From DATDMG01 sp036518955 (GTDB taxonomy: Bacteria; Actinomycetota; Actinomycetes; Actinomycetales; Kineosporiaceae): a stretch of 31,728 nt of DNA. Location: positions 1 to 31,728 of the forward strand of contig DATDMG010000397.1 of assembly GCA_036518955.1 (NCBI GenBank), read 5' to 3'. Positions within the stretch are counted from its first letter, which is position 1; each line of letters starts with the position of its first letter. Positions 15,774 to 25,524 of the stretch are shown here, in pieces. The notes below the pieces were generated by a model, which made no database searches, was not told the origin of the DNA, and saw nothing but the letters and a program-made list of their open reading frames with translations. The translations under genes and the position numbers were made by a program.

Positions 15774-18700
15774 TCAGCCGCAGGGGTTGGCGTAGCGGAC
15801 GCCGGGCACGGACCGGGCCCACTCCTGTGGGTCGACGGTACCGGCGGACCGGCAGATCCGCGCCGCAGCCGCGTCGGGATCCAGGTCCCACTGCCAGACC
15901 GAGGGGTTCGCGCCTCCCGCCGCGAGGTGGCGGCCGGAGCGGTCGAAGGCGACGGTTGCGAGCGGGTCCGGTCCGGCGGCGGTGAGCGTGGCGCTCAGCC
16001 GGGGAGCCGAGCGGTCCGACACGTCCCAGAGCCGGACCGTGCCGTCTCCGGACGCCGCCGCGACGACGCGGCCCGCGGGGTCGAACGCCACACCGTGGAC
16101 GTCGTCCCCGCTGGCCAGGGGTTGGCCGAGCCAGGCCGGTCGGCGTGGGTCCGACAGGTCGAGCAGGCGGACGGCGCCGTCCGACCCGACGGCGAGGGTG
16201 TCGTCGTCCGGGGCGTACGCGATGGAGAACAGCTGGGCCGTCGAACCGTCCGGACCGCCGGCGGCCGGCGCGGACGACAGCCGGGTCGGGTGGTCGGGGC
16301 GCGTGACGTCCCACAGGGTGACCCGAGCCGGCCCCGCGCTGCCGACGGCGAGCCGGTGCCCGTCCGGGGCGAAGGCCAGCCCGACGACGCCGTCGTCGAC
16401 CCGGAACGGGGTGCCCAGGCTGCGCGGCGAGCCGGGTGCCGAGACGTCCGTGAGCTGGACGGACCCGTCATCCGTCGCGGTCGCCAGCAGCGCACCGTCG
16501 GGGCTCAGGGCGATGGCCAGCACGGTGCCGGACTGGGTGCGCGGCAGCGTCGCGAGCTGCCGGACGGCGGTGCCGTTGGCGGCCGTGGGGGGCTCGGCGA
16601 GCCGGACCGAGCCGTCCGTGCCACTCACGGCGACGAGCGCACCGGATCGGGCGACGGCCATCGCCCCGTTCAGCCCGGACTGCTGGGCGCCGGTGTCCGG
16701 GGGGCTGTCGGAAGCGCCGATCGGGCGCGCCCGGTAGCCCTGCGACATGTCGAACACCCGGAGCCCGTCCCGGCTGGACGCCGCCACCAGTCGGTTGCCG
16801 TCCAGGTATCCGAGCGTCGCCAGGTGACCGACGGCGACGGCGGCCGTCGGAACCGGCGAGGGCCAGAGCCGCACCACGCCGTCCCCGGCGGCGCTGACCA
16901 GGGTGTGTCCGCCCGGCAGGAAGACCGCGCCCGTGACGGCCGTGGGGTGGGGCAGGTCCGCGACCCGCACCCGGGAGCTGGTCTCGTAGACGCGTAGGTG
17001 CCGGTCCGCCGCGGCGACGGCGAGCAGGCCGCCGTCCGCGCTGAACGCGGCGGCGGTGACGCCGGCCGAGGCGTCGTCCAGGTGCGCGGGGGCGGCCGCC
17101 GGAGTGGCGAGCTGCCACAGGTACAGCCGCTGGTCCCGGGCACCCGCCACCAGGCGCCGGCCATCGGGGCTGAACGCCACCGACGTCACCGGCGCGGTCG
17201 GCCCGGTGAGCAGGACCGTCGCCACCGGGTGGGCCCGGTCGGCGATCGTCCAGAGCTGCACGCGGCCGTTGGTGCCGCCGGCGGCCAGGCCCCGGTTGTC
17301 GGCGCTGAAGGCCACCGCCTGCACCAGGGCTCCGACCGGTGCTGCCAACGGGGACCCGATCGGGGTGATCCGGGTGCCGGCGATGTCGTGGAGTACCACG
17401 TGCCCGTCCGAGGTCGTGGCGGCCAGCGTGTGCCCGTCGGGGCTCACCGCGAGCCCCACCACCGCGCCGCGGCCGAGGGTGACGTCGGGCATCGGCATCG
17501 GCCGTCCCGGTCCGAGGTCCCACAGGTGCAGGACGCCGGAGGCACCCGCGGCGACCACCAGACCTCCGCCGCGGCCCACCGCGACGGAGTAGAGCGGTTT
17601 CGCGTCCGCGGCCGGGACCAGGCCGACCTCGGTGGCGCGCGGGTCGCCGTCGCGGGCCAGGCGCCACACCCGCAGTCCACCTCGGTTCCCCACGGCGGCC
17701 AGGGTGCCGCCGTCCCCGCTCGCGGCGACGGCGGCCGGACCACCCGGCCCCGGCAACGGCGACGCGATCGGGCCGGTGGCGCTGTCGAGCAGGGCGGCCC
17801 TGGCCTCGGCGGTCTGCGCCGTCCGCCAGGCCTGGACGGCGATCCGCCCGGCGAGCCAGGGATCGGCCTGCCGCACCCGGACCGAGGTCTCCGCGAGCTG
17901 CCGGGACACCGCCTCGTTCTGGTCGCTCGAGGCCACCCAGGCCTGCCGGTACTCCACCGCGGCGGCGCCGGCGGCGGCCAGGCCCAGGACGGTGACCAGG
18001 GCCAGCAGGACCTGCAGCCGCCGGACGCGCCGCCCGGCGCGGGCGTCCTGGCGGTGCTGCGCGGCGACGCTGGCGGCGAGGAACTGCCGTTCACCGACCG
18101 TGAGGACGGCGGCGTGCTCGGGATCGGCTGCCCACTCCCGGGCGCTGATCAGCCTCGACCCGCGGTGGAGCAGCGCCGGGTCCTGGCCGTCGCGGTGCCA
18201 GGTGGCGGCCGCGTCCGCGATCCGGCGCCGGGTGACCAGTCCGGCACGGTCGCCGTCCAGCCAGGCCCCCAGCCGGGGCCAGGCGGCGAGCACGGCCTCA
18301 TGGGCGATCCGGACGGAGCGTTCCGTCGTGGTGAGCAGCCGGGCCGCGACGAAGCGCTCCAGCACCTCGGTGATCGCATCGCCCTGCGCGGTGTCCAGGC
18401 CCAGCTCCGCCGCGGTCGCGCGGCGGAGGGTGTCGCAGGCGTCGTCGCCGATCGCGACCAGCCGCAGGAACAGGGTGCGGGCCAGCTCGCGTTGCACCGG
18501 GGTGAGGTCGTCGTAGACGGCGTCGGCGGCCGCGGCGACCGCACCGGAGATCCCGCGGGCACCCACGTAGTCCTCGACGGTCAGCTTGCTGAGCCGGCTG
18601 CGCCGCCACGCCTGGAGCAGGGCGAAGGACATCAGCGGAAGGGCCCCGGCGTCGTGGGTGGGTCGGGTTCCGGCACCGGGCTGATCCGGCGGTCCGGCCG

Positions 18701-19742
18701 GGGCCAGGTCGTGCAGGACCAGCTCGACCAGCCCGGGCTCCAGCTGCAGTCCTGCCGCGCGGGCCGGCTCGGTCACCGCGCGACGCAGGTCGTCCGCGGA
18801 CATCGGGCCGACCACCACCTGGCGGTCCTGGAGTGCCTGGGACAGTCCGTCGTAGCGCAGCGCGGCCCCGTAGGAGTCGGCCCGGAGCGCGATGACAACG
18901 GTCAGCGTGGGCCCGCTGCCGGGACGCGAGCCGAGGTCCGGGTGCCCGGGCGCGGTGAGCCGGCGGACGAACTCCCGGCGCGCGGTGTCGTGGGGGCAGA
19001 GCGTGAACAGCTCTTCGAACTGGTCCACCAGCAGCGCCACCCGGGAACCGGGTGGGAGCCGACGGCCGCGTACCTCGTCGAGGGCCTCGTCCAGGGCCGC
19101 GAGCGGGTCGCTGCCGGGGGTCAGGGTGACGACGCTCCAGTTGCTCGACACCAGCCGGGCGGCGAGCCCGGCCTGCAGCGCCGACGACTTGCCCGACCCG
19201 GACGGGCCGACGAGGACGGTCGGCCCGGACGGCGGCGTCGCGCCGACCTGACCGCTGGTCACCAGTGCCACCAGGCGCGCGACCAGCCGTTCGCGACCGA
19301 AGAAGGACCCGGCGTCCTGGATGCGGTAGCTCTCCAACCCGCGGTAGGGCTCCCGCGCCTGGACCGGCCGCGGCGACGGCAGCCGGCGGACGCGGCCGAG
19401 CGCCTCGACCCACCCCGACTGCGCCGAGCCCGGCGGGACGTTGCACGCCGTCAGGATCTTCTCCACCGCCGGGACCGCCGTCGGTGCCGGCAGCTGGCGA
19501 CCGGAGAACCAGCCCTCGAGCGTGCTCGTCGTCACGCCGGTGCTCCGCGCAAGGTCACGGACGGCGACTCCTGCCTGGTCGCGGAGCGCCGACAGCGCCG
19601 CGGCGAACTCCGCCGGCGTCGAGATCGCGTGCGGGTCAGGGCGCCGGAGCAGCTCGATCCCCGGGGTTCCGGAGTCTCGGGCCGTCTCGGTCGCGGGCGA
19701 CCGGTGGGTGGTGCCCCCGGCAGGCATGGTCCGCTCGGCCAA
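15774..19742 (-). CDS. HTH-STAND (nSTAND1-type) NTPase with transmembrane helix and 14 WD40 repeats
   Basis: 1322 residues. An XRE-like helix-turn-helix (about 45-100: VRDLARSTGVTTSTLEGWFSG) is followed by PYRGLESYRIQDAGSFFGRE, the usual entry to nSTAND1 domains. Walker A is GPSGSGKS (179-186) and Walker B LLVDQFEE (237-244); the ATPase and helical regions run to about 570. One membrane helix lies at about 576-596. I count 14 WD40-type repeats from about 660 to 1285 (many ending in LWD, VRLWP or similar), enough for two seven-bladed propellers. The C-terminus DPQEWARSVPGVRYANPCG is typical of this family. The TTG start at 19742 follows GAGGGG by 8 nt; an ATG at 19727 is possible. Ligand and output are unknown. 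Confidence 0.88.
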   Translation of the reverse strand: MAERTMPAGGTTHRSPATETARDSGTPGIELLRRPDPHAISTPAEFAAALSALRDQAGVAVRDLARSTGVTTSTLEGWFSGRQLPAPTAVPAVEKILTACNVPPGSAQSGWVEALGRVRRLPSPRPVQAREPYRGLESYRIQDAGSFFGRERLVARLVALVTSGQVGATPPSGPTVLVGPSGSGKSSALQAGLAARLVSSNWSVVTLTPGSDPLAALDEALDEVRGRRLPPGSRVALLVDQFEELFTLCPHDTARREFVRRLTAPGHPDLGSRPGSGPTLTVVIALRADSYGAALRYDGLSQALQDRQVVVGPMSADDLRRAVTEPARAAGLQLEPGLVELVLHDLAPAGPPDQPGAGTRPTHDAGALPLMSFALLQAWRRSRLSKLTVEDYVGARGISGAVAAAADAVYDDLTPVQRELARTLFLRLVAIGDDACDTLRRATAAELGLDTAQGDAITEVLERFVAARLLTTTERSVRIAHEAVLAAWPRLGAWLDGDRAGLVTRRRIADAAATWHRDGQDPALLHRGSRLISAREWAADPEHAAVLTVGERQFLAASVAAQHRQDARAGRRVRRLQVLLALVTVLGLAAAGAAAVEYRQAWVASSDQNEAVSRQLAETSVRVRQADPWLAGRIAVQAWRTAQTAEARAALLDSATGPIASPLPGPGGPAAVAASGDGGTLAAVGNRGGLRVWRLARDGDPRATEVGLVPAADAKPLYSVAVGRGGGLVVAAGASGVLHLWDLGPGRPMPMPDVTLGRGAVVGLAVSPDGHTLAATTSDGHVVLHDIAGTRITPIGSPLAAPVGALVQAVAFSADNRGLAAGGTNGRVQLWTIADRAHPVATVLLTGPTAPVTSVAFSPDGRRLVAGARDQRLYLWQLATPAAAPAHLDDASAGVTAAAFSADGGLLAVAAADRHLRVYETSSRVRVADLPHPTAVTGAVFLPGGHTLVSAAGDGVVRLWPSPVPTAAVAVGHLATLGYLDGNRLVAASSRDGLRVFDMSQGYRARPIGASDSPPDTGAQQSGLNGAMAVARSGALVAVSGTDGSVRLAEPPTAANGTAVRQLATLPRTQSGTVLAIALSPDGALLATATDDGSVQLTDVSAPGSPRSLGTPFRVDDGVVGLAFAPDGHRLAVGSAGPARVTLWDVTRPDHPTRLSSAPAAGGPDGSTAQLFSIAYAPDDDTLAVGSDGAVRLLDLSDPRRPAWLGQPLASGDDVHGVAFDPAGRVVAAASGDGTVRLWDVSDRSAPRLSATLTAAGPDPLATVAFDRSGRHLAAGGANPSVWQWDLDPDAAAARICRSAGTVDPQEWARSVPGVRYANPCG

Positions 19743-19800
19743 GGCGATATCCCCTCGCGAGGTGGAGTGCCGCAGATCTCGAGTTCAGCGGCGCCGCCTG

Positions 19801-19830
19801 ATGCTAATCCGGGGGGTGTGACGTTGTCCC
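19801..19830 (-). promoter_or_regulatory. Candidate promoter of the STAND-WD40 gene
   Basis: On the minus strand GGGACA (19830-19825) and TAGCAT (19806-19801) are 18 bp apart, about 60 bp before the TTG start. The palindrome GGGGATACCCC (19839-19849) lies just upstream and could be an operator. The rest of 19743-19936 shows no credible gene. Confidence 0.35.
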
Positions 19831-19936
19831 GGTAACGGGGGGATACCCCATCACATGGCGTCAATCGGGATTACTGTCCGCACATGCATTGGCCGGGCGA
19901 CCGGGCCACCACGGTATCCCGCCCACCGCCTCGCTG

Positions 19937-20022
19937 TGATCATTCCCGTGAGGAGTGATCTGATCATGCAGCGTACCGACCGGTGGCGGCCGTGCATGAT
20001 CACCGCTGGAGTGCATGATCAC
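19937..20022. repeat. Cluster of TGATCA-centred direct and inverted repeats at the end of the epoxide-hydrolase-like gene
   Basis: TGATCA occurs four times in 86 bp (19937, 19961, 19997, 20016). TGATCATGCA (19961-19970) is the exact inverse of TGCATGATCA (19993-20002), giving a 10-bp stem with a 22-nt loop. GTGCATGATCAC is directly repeated at 19992-20003 and 20011-20022. The stop codon of the minus-strand gene (20002-20000) lies inside one copy and its last residues are encoded by another. It may act as a terminator, a repeat-family insertion or a binding-site cluster. Confidence 0.6.
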
Positions 20023-20926
20023 GACGGGGGGACGGAGGCTGGCTGTCCAGCCAGTCCAGGAGGATGGTGGTCACCCGGTCCGGGGCCTCCTCGGGAAGGA
20101 AGTGGCCGGCCGGGCCGATCACCTCGTACCGGGCGGCGCCGAGAACCCAGCGGCGGGACGCCGCCGCCGACTCCGGCAAGATCCACGGGTCCCGGCCGCC
20201 CTGGATCTGCAGCACCGGCACTCTGATCGGTTCGCGGACGGCGGCCGCGAACCGGCGGCCGTCCCGGCGGGTCAGCGAGCGCACCGCCCAGCGGTAGTAC
20301 TCCATGCAGGTGTGAGCGACGAACGGCAGCTGCATCGCCCGCTCGTACCGGCGCAGCGCCTCCTCGTCGACGCGCCCGTCGGCGCTCCAGGACCGCAGCA
20401 CCCGGGCGACGCCGTCCCGGTCCCCGAGGAAGCGCTCGGGGGTGATCGGCAGCTGGAACTGGGCCAGCCGCCCGGCGGCGCGCAGCTGCTCCCAGCTCGG
20501 CCGCCGCATCGCCAGCGGGTGGGCCATCCCGAGGACGGCCACCGCCCCGGTCGCCCGGGGCTGCAGTCCCGGCATGGACCAGGCGATCCAGCCGCCCCAG
20601 TCGTGACCCACGATCACCGCGCGGGCGTGGCCGAGGCTGCGGACGACGCCGGCGACGTCCGCGGCGAGGGTCGGGGTGTCGTAACCGCGCGGCGGCTTGT
20701 CCGAGGCGCCGTAGCCGCGCAGGTCCATCGCGACCGCGTGGTACCCGGCCGCGGCCAGGCGGGGGAGTTGGTGCCGCCACGCCCACCAGAACTGCGGGAA
20801 CCCGTGCAGCAGCAGCACGAGCGGGCCGTCGCCCAGCTCGGCCACGTGGAACCGGCCGCCGTTGGCGGCGACGAACCGGTGACGCCAGGGCCCTTCGACG
20901 AGGATCTCGGCGACGTCGGTCGTCAC
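20000..20926 (-). CDS. Epoxide-hydrolase-like alpha/beta hydrolase
   Basis: 308 residues. LLLHGFPQFWWAWRHQLP carries the HGxP oxyanion motif, and MDLRGYGASDKPP is typical of epoxide hydrolases. The nucleophile elbow is VGHDWGGW with Asp instead of Ser, the hallmark of epoxide hydrolases and haloalkane dehalogenases. GGRDPWI and GPAGHFLPEEAPD supply the acid and the catalytic His. It would hydrolyse an epoxide to a diol; the substrate is unknown. The GTG start overlaps the stop of the holin-like gene as GTGA, indicating translational coupling. The last ~8 residues are encoded by the TGATCA repeat, suggesting that the original C-terminus was altered. Confidence 0.87.
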   Translation of the reverse strand: MTTDVAEILVEGPWRHRFVAANGGRFHVAELGDGPLVLLLHGFPQFWWAWRHQLPRLAAAGYHAVAMDLRGYGASDKPPRGYDTPTLAADVAGVVRSLGHARAVIVGHDWGGWIAWSMPGLQPRATGAVAVLGMAHPLAMRRPSWEQLRAAGRLAQFQLPITPERFLGDRDGVARVLRSWSADGRVDEEALRRYERAMQLPFVAHTCMEYYRWAVRSLTRRDGRRFAAAVREPIRVPVLQIQGGRDPWILPESAAASRRWVLGAARYEVIGPAGHFLPEEAPDRVTTILLDWLDSQPPSPRRDHALQR

Positions 20927-21390
20927 CGCTGGGCGGTGCCGTGCACGTGGTTCTCGCGGGAGGCGCCGGCGGTGTGGTTGCCGGGCTTGACGGCGGCGAT
21001 CGTCAGGCGGGTGGACTCGATGGCGCGGGTGGGCGGGCCCACCCGGGTGATCCGCGACCTGCCGATCAGGCCGAGGACGCCGGCGATCAGCAGGAAGGCC
21101 AGGGCCACCAGCAGGAACGCCAGCCACGGGGACAGTCCGGCCTCGGTCAGGCCGTAGGCGGCCGCGATCGTGAGCAGGATGGACGCCAGGAACGCCAGGT
21201 AACCCGCGACGCCGAACATTCCGCCGGCGAAGGCGCCGTTCTTCGCGCTGATCGCCAGTTCGGCCCTCGCCAGCGCGATCTCGGCCCGGACGATCTCGGA
21301 CACCTGCTCCGAGGCCTGGGCGACCAGCTGGCCGATCGTCCGTTCCTCCGCCGGCTGCACAGCCCGCTGCTCGGCCCGTTGCTCCGCCAT
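20923..21390 (-). CDS. Putative holin-superfamily III / actinobacterial holin-X-type membrane protein
   Basis: 155 residues. A charged amphipathic N-terminus (TIGQLVAQASEQVSEIVRAEIALARAELA) is followed by two membrane helices (about 58-82 and 88-111) and a polar basic tail. This is the layout of the 'phage holin family' (Act_holin_X-like) proteins that are common on actinobacterial chromosomes. The name does not imply a prophage; a membrane-associated housekeeping role is likelier. The ATG at 21390 is preceded by AGGGG at 8 nt; a GTG at 21399 is also in frame. It lies 128 bp after acs in the same direction and is coupled to the epoxide-hydrolase-like gene. Confidence 0.78.
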   Translation of the reverse strand: MAEQRAEQRAVQPAEERTIGQLVAQASEQVSEIVRAEIALARAELAISAKNGAFAGGMFGVAGYLAFLASILLTIAAAYGLTEAGLSPWLAFLLVALAFLLIAGVLGLIGRSRITRVGPPTRAIESTRLTIAAVKPGNHTAGASRENHVHGTAQR

Positions 21391-21518
21391 GGCACGCACC
21401 CCTATCGCTGCCGTCCTGCGGGCGAGCCTACGGCGTGATCGCCGGAATGCGAGCGCCGAGGGCCCCGGCGTCCAGATCGTGCTCCAGGCCCGACGCTGCC
21501 CCGCGGGCGTGGACGCGC

Positions 21519-23489
<1,971 letters not shown>

Positions 23490-23528
23490 GCGTCCCTCCG
23501 CGGTCGCCGGCAGTGTCGGGCGTCTGAG

Positions 23529-23542
23529 GTGACCCTAGTCAC
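23529..23542. promoter_or_regulatory. acs: Crp/GlxR-type palindrome upstream of acs
   Basis: GTGACCCTAGTCAC fits GTGA-N6-TCAC, the core of the Crp consensus TGTGA-N6-TCACA, with the outermost bases not matching. Its centre is 46.5 bp before the acs ATG. A minus-strand -10-like TAGGGT (23537-23532) overlaps it, which would suit repression or a misjudged -10. Confidence 0.5.
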
Positions 23543-23773
23543 GCGGCTGCCCACGGCGACAGCAGGCGCCGTGACGACGACCGTCGAGTGGGCCGTGAGC
23601 TGCGACGGACGGCCGGACAGTTCGCAACGCTGCGTAGTCAATAATTGCGTTCCGTTACTAGCGTGCCGCCCGGCGGTGATGCTGGGTATCCAGGGCTGGT
23701 CAATGAGGTGTCACCGGCCGTAACGTAGCGTTGCGGTCCTGGACAGGAGCACTCTCCGGGGGCGATGGACGGG

Positions 23774-23804
23774 AAGGAACGGCCGCCGGGGCGGCCGGTT
23801 CCTT
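23774..23804 (-). terminator. Hairpin terminator after the nitronate monooxygenase-like gene
   Basis: The arms at 23774-23787 and 23790-23804 are complementary over 14 bp with a single bulged G, the innermost pairs opening as the loop. It lies 62 nt past the stop at 23866. The remainder of 23490-23865 holds the acs promoter region and a small AT-richer patch near 23640-23665, but no gene that I can support. Confidence 0.65.
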
Positions 23805-23865
23805 TCGCCGGACCCCGCGGGTCGCCGGGGATCCTGGTCGCCGGGGGATCCACGGGGAGAGTGGG

Positions 23866-25368
23866 TCAGGGTCGACCGGTGGGCTCGCGGTCGGTGTCCA
23901 GCGTGAGCGCCGGCTCCGGCGGCGCACCGACCTCCCGGAGCAGCCACTCGACCGCCTCCCGTGCGGACCACCCGTCGGGATGGCCGCCGTGCAGCCAGTG
24001 CTCGGCGTCCAGACGGCGCGCGCCGGTGAGGTCCGCGCCGAGGGTGACCAGCGGTGGCTCCAGATACCCGTCCCGGCGTTGCTGACCGAGCCCGATGTCG
24101 GCGAGGAGGGCGTTGCACAGGCACTTCGCGCCGTCCGCGGCCTCGGCGGTACCGCCCTTGCGGAGGTACATGTCCAGCGGCTCGGCGGGGCAGCGGTAGC
24201 CGATCCGGCCGTTCGGCCGGACGTACGCCTGCCGGAGGAACCCCAGGTCGCACAGCCGGGAGCGGGCGGCGTAGACGTCGTCGTCGGCGAGCGTCCCGGC
24301 GACGGCCGCCACCTTGAAGGGGAACCCGGTCGGGGATGCCGACGGATCCGTGCGCACCTCGAGGGTGCCGCCCCGCAGGTCGTGCAGGAGCGCCTCGCGC
24401 AGCGGCTCGTCCAGGCCCGACTCCCGGCAGAGCGCGAACAGCGTGCCCACCTGGACGCCGGCCGCCCCAGCTGCCAGCGCGGCCTGCACCCGCTCCGGCT
24501 CGCCGTAGCCGCCGGCGAGCCAGAACGGCAGCCCGATCGCGGCCAGCGCCGCCAGGTCGGCCTCGTCGCGCGGCCCGTACACCGGCTGGCCGGTCTCGTC
24601 GAGCGTGAGCCGGCCGCGGGGCGGCGCGTTGTGGCCGCCGGCCCGTGGACCCTCCACGACGAACCCGTCGGGCCGGGTGGAGTCCTCCCGGTTGAGGTAC
24701 TGGGCGAGCACGTGCGAGGAGACGATCGCCAGGAACGCCGGACGCCGCAGTGGCGGCAGGGCGTCGCCGCCGAGATCCGCCGGGGTGAGGGTGGCCGGCA
24801 GCGGGGGGTGGCCCGCGACGTCCACGTGCACGGTCCCCGGGCGCTGCCCGGCCAGGTCGTCGAGCAGGCGGGGGATCTCCCGCGGGATGCCGGCGCCCAT
24901 CAGCACGAAGTCGACGCCGGCGAGCATCGCCCCGTAGGCGGCGGCGGGGGTAGCGCTCTGGATCTTCTCCAGGAAGTTGATCCCGACCAACCCGCTGTGG
25001 CCCTCCTTGGCGAGCCAGACCTCGACGAAGTTGCCGACGACGGCCAGCTCCTGCGCCGACCGCGAGGCGTCGATGGCGGGCTTCGGGGTTACCCGGTACG
25101 CGGCCCCGCCTCGCCCGTCCGGCAGGAAGTACCGGTCCACCACCCGTTCGGCCACCGGCTGCAGGGGGAAGTCCCGCAGCGCCCGCCGGACGTGCCCACC
25201 CGGGTCGCCGTCCTGCAGCGTCCGGGCCAGGACCGCGTCCAGGGCGGTCCCGGAGACGACGCCCAGCTGGCCGGTTCGAGCCACCGCCTGAGCCACCCGC
25301 CAGGACGAGACGCCGACGCCCATGCCTCCCTGGATGATCACCGGACGTCGTTGGGTGGAACAGGGCAT
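23866..25368 (-). CDS. Nitronate monooxygenase-like FMN flavoprotein (NMO / 2-nitropropane dioxygenase family)
   Basis: About 500 residues with a TIM-barrel flavoprotein signature. The N-terminal PVIIQGGMGVGVSSWRVAQAVARTGQLGVVSGTALD is the typical start of the family. Other landmarks are GINFLEKIQ, VDFVLMGAGIP, VEGPRAGGHNAPPRG (the conserved GGH region) and LAGGYGEPERVQAALAAGAAGVQVGTLFALCRESG for FMN phosphate binding. The C-terminal 130 residues include KCLCNALLADIG and make it longer than classical ~330-residue NMOs, closer to PfaD-like or actinobacterial long forms. It may oxidise alkyl nitronates or act as an enoyl-reductase-like enzyme. The second of two adjacent ATGs (25368) has GAGG at 5 nt. 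It diverges from the lactone oxidase. Confidence 0.82.
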   Translation of the reverse strand: MPCSTQRRPVIIQGGMGVGVSSWRVAQAVARTGQLGVVSGTALDAVLARTLQDGDPGGHVRRALRDFPLQPVAERVVDRYFLPDGRGGAAYRVTPKPAIDASRSAQELAVVGNFVEVWLAKEGHSGLVGINFLEKIQSATPAAAYGAMLAGVDFVLMGAGIPREIPRLLDDLAGQRPGTVHVDVAGHPPLPATLTPADLGGDALPPLRRPAFLAIVSSHVLAQYLNREDSTRPDGFVVEGPRAGGHNAPPRGRLTLDETGQPVYGPRDEADLAALAAIGLPFWLAGGYGEPERVQAALAAGAAGVQVGTLFALCRESGLDEPLREALLHDLRGGTLEVRTDPSASPTGFPFKVAAVAGTLADDDVYAARSRLCDLGFLRQAYVRPNGRIGYRCPAEPLDMYLRKGGTAEAADGAKCLCNALLADIGLGQQRRDGYLEPPLVTLGADLTGARRLDAEHWLHGGHPDGWSAREAVEWLLREVGAPPEPALTLDTDREPTGRP

Positions 25369-25512
25369 CATAACCTCAGGCAATCTCTCGATGACGCTGT
25401 GTAGGACCGTGCCTCTCGAGCTGTGCATTCCGTCGTTCGAGGTTCTCATCGGGCCCCCGAGTGGCCGCAGGTCGAAGGTCCTGCGGCCTGTCCCGGCCCC
25501 GTCACCTGCGCT

Positions 25513-25518
25513 TAGGCT
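25513..25518 (+). promoter_or_regulatory. Candidate -10 element, leaderless start of the lactone oxidase gene
   Basis: TAGGCT ends 7 nt before the ATG at 25525 and there is no ribosome binding site between them. The spacing predicts a transcript beginning at or next to the A of the start codon. Confidence 0.5.
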
Positions 25519-25524
25519 CGCGGT

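Noticed and set aside
15774..19742. STAND protein as an antiphage (Avs-like) defence gene
   Set aside because: There is no effector domain or neighbouring defence gene, and the WD40 and HTH layout is common in actinobacterial regulators. Defence cannot be excluded but is not supported.
16998..19835. 945-codon plus-strand frame opposite the STAND-WD40 gene
   Set aside because: It is antisense to an intact multi-domain gene and has no motifs of its own.
19855..20226. 123-codon plus-strand frame in the gap before the STAND gene
   Set aside because: It runs through the TGATCA repeats and into the hydrolase gene antisense, with no ribosome binding site or motif.
20923..21390. Holin-like gene as evidence for a prophage
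   Set aside because: No other phage genes are present, and this family is widespread on actinobacterial chromosomes.
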